Below are positions 22,043 through 24,918 of a DNA stretch of 24,918 nt, piece by piece. The stretch is taken from positions 1-24,918 of the forward strand of contig JAEYQV010000026.1 of assembly GCA_023409835.1 (NCBI GenBank), read 5' to 3'. A program made the position numbers and the translations under genes. The DNA is from Bacillota bacterium. GTDB taxonomy: Bacteria > Bacillota > Clostridia > Lachnospirales > Lachnospiraceae. Every line of letters begins with the position of its first letter. The first letter of the stretch is position 1. The notes below the pieces were generated by a model, which was not told the DNA's origin, did not search any database, and saw nothing but the letters and a program-made list of their open reading frames with translations.

Positions 22043-24331
22043 ATGAAGTTTCTTCGGATCAGGTATTTATTTGTATATTTTATTGGATATGTTATAGCAA
22101 GGGCAGTGTTCTTCCAGATGGATCCGCTTGCAATCGGTATGTTTACTGCAGCATACATGGAGAGAGCCGGAGGTGGGCTTCTTTTTTTGGCTGTTTTAGC
22201 CGGAATCTATAGTGCGTTGCCGTTTACCGTTGCTTTAAAATATATGATGACCTTAACAGCAGCCTTCGTTATTCTGGAGGCGCCTTTTATCAAAAACAGA
22301 AACATATGGAGGCCGGCTCTCTATGCGCTGCCGGCTATTATCCTGGGGATATTCTCCATGATAGGGGCTCCGGCAGCTGGCTGGTCAGGGAACTATATCG
22401 CCATGTCAGTATTGGAAATGGTGATTGCCTATATATCAAGTGTTCTATTCAGCAGAGGGACAGGCTTTCTGCTGAGGGAGAATAAGAATTACAGAATCAG
22501 TAATGAACAGATGGTAAGTCTGGCATTTATCGTAGCGGTATTCCTATATGCCGTTCCGGAATTTGGAGGAGCAAAGGTGGCTCCGGTTGAGACGGCAATC
22601 TATTTTATCATCTTATTTTTCACATATAAATATGGCATCGGACAGGGCACGGTGGCAGGAGCAGTATCCGGAATTGCCATGAATCTGCGGGGAGCCTCGG
22701 CTTCCGGAATCGGACTATACACGATGATGGGAGTGGTGGTATCCGCCTTTCGTGAGCTCGGGAGGATACCGACAGCAGCCATATTTGCTGCAACCGCCGG
22801 TGTAGGAGGCCTGATTTTCAAAGAAATGGCGCTATCGGTCAGGGGAGCCGGCGCGCTGACTTCAGCGATTATTTTGTTTCTCTTATTACCCAGTAGTATG
22901 GTATATCGCCTGGATTCGGAGGAAGGTGTAGAGGGGAGAGAATCACTTGCTGCCCAAAATCTTAAGAAGATAGCCAATACCCGTATGAAGAGCTTCTCAG
23001 ATTCCTTTCTAAAGCTTTCCCGGACGCTGGAAACGATCACAGATCAGCAGATGAAAATGAAGCAGCAGGAGTTGAATTATATCTTTGAGGATATCTCAGA
23101 GAAGCTCTGCAAGAACTGTATAAACTGCGGCCTATGCTGGGAGAGTAATTTTCAGTCGACCTATCAGTCTACCTGCAAAATGTTTGAGGTTGCGGAGAAG
23201 AACGGTTTTATTCGTATGGAAGACATCCCTGAGCCTTTTCTTGAGACCTGCATCTGTGCGGATCAGTTTCTGATGGAAACAAATCGGGGCTTTGAAATAT
23301 CTAAGTTGAATCATATCTGGAGCAGTAAGATTGCTGAGAACAGGGAGGTATTTGCCGATCAGCTGAAGGAGGTTTCCCAATGTATACAGAATATCACCGG
23401 AGATATCTATGGTACTGCCCAGGTGCTGAGAGCGGAGGAGGAGTTGGTCAAACGAAGATTGAAGGCAGGACATGTTTCCGTGCAAAGCATTGCAATCATT
23501 GAGCGCAATGATAAGCGGAAAGAGATCTATCTGAAGGCAGCAGCCGGAAGAGGTCACTGTATCACTGCTAAGGAAACAGCCGGTCTGATAGGGGAAGCTC
23601 TGGGCGTCAGGGTCCGAGTATCAGATTCTTCGAAGACTGTATTATCCAGAGAATATGAGAATTTTATCTTTATGGAGGATACGAAATTCAAGGTTCTCAC
23701 CGGTGTGGCCAGGGCGATGAAGGAGAGTGTTTCGGGGGATAATTTCTCACTGCTGAAGCTGGAGACCGGGGAGTATATGATCGCACTGTCGGATGGAATG
23801 GGTACTGGGAAGGAAGCCGGACAGGAGAGCGAAACGGTGATGTCACTCCTGGAGCAGCTGATTGAAGCGGGTTTTAAGACGGAGACCGCCATTAAGCTGA
23901 TTAATTCCAGTCTGGTATTAAAGTCGGAGAAGCAATCCTTCTCTACGATAGATATGGGGATTATTAATCTATTTACCGGAATGTGCGAGTTTACGAAGAT
24001 TGGGGCAGCAGCCGCGTTCATTAAGAGGGACAATTGGGTGGAAACTATCAGTTCGACCACCTTGCCAATCGGAATGTTAGGAAATGTTGATTATGATGCG
24101 GTGACCAAGAAGCTATATGAGGGCGATATCGTAATTATGGTGACAGATGGTGTTCTGGACTGCATCGGAGAGGAGAATAAGGAGGCATATATGGAACGGA
24201 TGATTGCAGAATTAAAGAGCAATAATCCACAGGAGATTGCAAATAAAATTCTTGATAATACCCTTGCCCAGAGTAATTATGTCCCAATGGATGATATGAC
24301 TGTAATTACCGCCGGAATATGGTTAAAATAG
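22043..24331 (+). CDS. spoIIE: Stage II sporulation protein E, serine phosphatase
   Basis: SpoIIE localises to the polar septum and dephosphorylates SpoIIAA, releasing sigma-F in the forespore. The 762-residue product has about ten N-terminal membrane helices (to about residue 290), a central regulatory/FtsZ-interacting region (about 300-540) and a C-terminal PP2C phosphatase domain. Metal-binding aspartates are visible at Asp584 (ALSDGMGTGKEAG), Asp702 (MVTDGVLD) and Asp750-Asp751 (DDMTVI). The central region carries a CxxCxxCxxC motif (Cys356, 359, 362, 365) followed by Trp. AAAGGAG lies upstream of ATG 22043. No clear terminator follows; tilS is next, as in Bacillus. Confidence 0.97.
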   Translation: MKFLRIRYLFVYFIGYVIARAVFFQMDPLAIGMFTAAYMERAGGGLLFLAVLAGIYSALPFTVALKYMMTLTAAFVILEAPFIKNRNIWRPALYALPAIILGIFSMIGAPAAGWSGNYIAMSVLEMVIAYISSVLFSRGTGFLLRENKNYRISNEQMVSLAFIVAVFLYAVPEFGGAKVAPVETAIYFIILFFTYKYGIGQGTVAGAVSGIAMNLRGASASGIGLYTMMGVVVSAFRELGRIPTAAIFAATAGVGGLIFKEMALSVRGAGALTSAIILFLLLPSSMVYRLDSEEGVEGRESLAAQNLKKIANTRMKSFSDSFLKLSRTLETITDQQMKMKQQELNYIFEDISEKLCKNCINCGLCWESNFQSTYQSTCKMFEVAEKNGFIRMEDIPEPFLETCICADQFLMETNRGFEISKLNHIWSSKIAENREVFADQLKEVSQCIQNITGDIYGTAQVLRAEEELVKRRLKAGHVSVQSIAIIERNDKRKEIYLKAAAGRGHCITAKETAGLIGEALGVRVRVSDSSKTVLSREYENFIFMEDTKFKVLTGVARAMKESVSGDNFSLLKLETGEYMIALSDGMGTGKEAGQESETVMSLLEQLIEAGFKTETAIKLINSSLVLKSEKQSFSTIDMGIINLFTGMCEFTKIGAAAAFIKRDNWVETISSTTLPIGMLGNVDYDAVTKKLYEGDIVIMVTDGVLDCIGEENKEAYMERMIAELKSNNPQEIANKILDNTLAQSNYVPMDDMTVITAGIWLK

Positions 24332-24409
24332 AAAGAGAAGAAAATAGCATTGAAATTATGAAATGAATGGATTATGATAAAATAAATGCACGATTTCGGT
24401 GACTTAAGT

Positions 24410-24440
24410 AACCGGATTGTCTACCATTGGCAGCCAACCG
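24410..24440 (+). repeat. Dispersed 31-bp terminator-associated palindrome, copy D
   Basis: Begins AACCGGATTGTCTACC and ends ATTGGCAGCCAACCG, three differences from consensus. Read on the minus strand it starts 9 nt after a T-run (24449 to 24446) that follows a short hairpin. No minus-strand gene is seen here. Confidence 0.8.
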
Positions 24441-24445
24441 CGAAT

Positions 24446-24490
24446 AAAAGCCTAATCTGGCTTCGTCATAAACATCATAAGGGACGAAGC
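24446..24490 (-). terminator. Weak terminator-like hairpins next to repeat D
   Basis: On the minus strand AAGCC (24463 to 24459) pairs with GGCTT (24452 to 24448), followed by TTTTATT. A second, overlapping option is GCTTCGTC (24460-24467) with GACGAAGC (24483-24490). The stems are short and there is no obvious minus-strand transcript to end, so function is doubtful. Confidence 0.35.
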
Positions 24491-24553
24491 TCCAACGGGC
24501 ATTGAGTAAAATATCGTACCCGAGAGTGTTAGAATTAACTACAGGATGGAAGA

Positions 24554-24918
24554 ATGCTGAATAAAGTATCAGAATATATCAAAGAAAATAGTCTAGTTGA
24601 TGACAAGGATAAAATTGTCGTTGGAGTATCCGGCGGTGCTGATTCCATCTGCCTGCTTACGATTCTTAAGGAGCTGTACCAGCAGGCCTCTGTCGAGCTC
24701 ATTGTCGTGCACATTAACCATGGTATCCGGGGGGAAGAAGCAGCAGAGGATGAGCAATTTGTCCGTAGTCTTGCCCGGCACATGGGATTGCAATATTACT
24801 GCTTCCACTCTGACGTACAAAAAATTGCCGCAGACAAAGGCTTATCCGTGGAGGAAGCAGGCAGAGAAGTCAGATATGAGGCATTCTTTGAAATTTGTCG
24901 TAAGCATAAGTGTAATAA
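24554..24918 (+). CDS. tilS: tRNA(Ile)-lysidine synthase, 5' part
   Basis: TilS modifies cytidine 34 of the CAU-anticodon tRNA-Ile to lysidine, changing its charging and decoding from Met to Ile. The first 121 codons are in the window and stay open to the edge. The PP-loop ATP-binding motif SGGADS lies at about residues 27-32, preceded by KIVVGV and followed by the family's VVHINHGIRGEEAAEDE and SVEEAGREVRYEAFF segments. Start at ATG 24554 with GGA just upstream; another ATG at 24546 stops after four codons. Location after spoIIE is conserved across endospore formers. Confidence 0.95.
   Translation, partial: MLNKVSEYIKENSLVDDKDKIVVGVSGGADSICLLTILKELYQQASVELIVVHINHGIRGEEAAEDEQFVRSLARHMGLQYYCFHSDVQKIAADKGLSVEEAGREVRYEAFFEICRKHKCN

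Overview
The window looks like a chromosome segment of an anaerobic, endospore-forming member of the Clostridia, most likely Lachnospiraceae (Lachnoclostridium/Anaerocolumna-like). The evidence is the conserved sporulation/division cluster spoVT-mazG-hup-rqcP-yabP-yabQ-divIC-tRNA-Met-spoIIE-tilS, moderate GC content, strong AGGAGG ribosome binding sites and Csp-type germination subtilases. The species is inferred from gene content and order only.

Layout. (1) 1-904, minus strand: a Thr/Pro/Gly/Met-rich repeat protein that leaves the window at its C-terminus, with a mother-cell-type sporulation promoter candidate. (2) 1329-7271, plus: a tight four-gene run of a methyltransferase, an 847-residue membrane-anchored protein with a C39-like papain-fold C-terminus, an M29 aminopeptidase and a family 2 glycosyltransferase. 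(3) 7554-8237, minus: a PAP2-type membrane phosphatase converging on that run. (4) 8537-10756, plus: deoB, a family 6 (hypoxanthine) DNA glycosylase and dtd. (5) 10957-13278, plus: a NatAB-type ABC exporter and a small membrane protein, behind a clear sigma-A promoter. (6) 13501-16957, plus: two tandem Csp-like subtilases with complete catalytic residues. (7) 17097-24918, plus: the sporulation/division cluster, ending in a truncated tilS.

How parts work together. SpoVT (forespore regulator), YabP/YabQ (coat and cortex), SpoIIE (sigma-F activation and asymmetric septum) and the Csp-like proteases (germination) are all spore-cycle proteins. The repeat protein at the left edge may be a spore-surface component, judged from its promoter candidate and lack of a signal peptide. 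The spoIIE promoter has the 21-bp -35/-10 spacing typical of Spo0A-activated sigma-A promoters. The yabP promoter candidate fits sigma-E.

The most unusual signals are non-coding. A 31-bp imperfect palindrome occurs four times, gap-free, and each copy begins 9-11 nt after the first T of a terminator or terminator-like T-tract. A nested palindrome of about 211 bp sits between tRNA-Met and spoIIE. Four degenerate 44-45-bp tandem repeats lie upstream of spoIIE. A perfect 14-bp inverted repeat is built on the T-run of the hup terminator.
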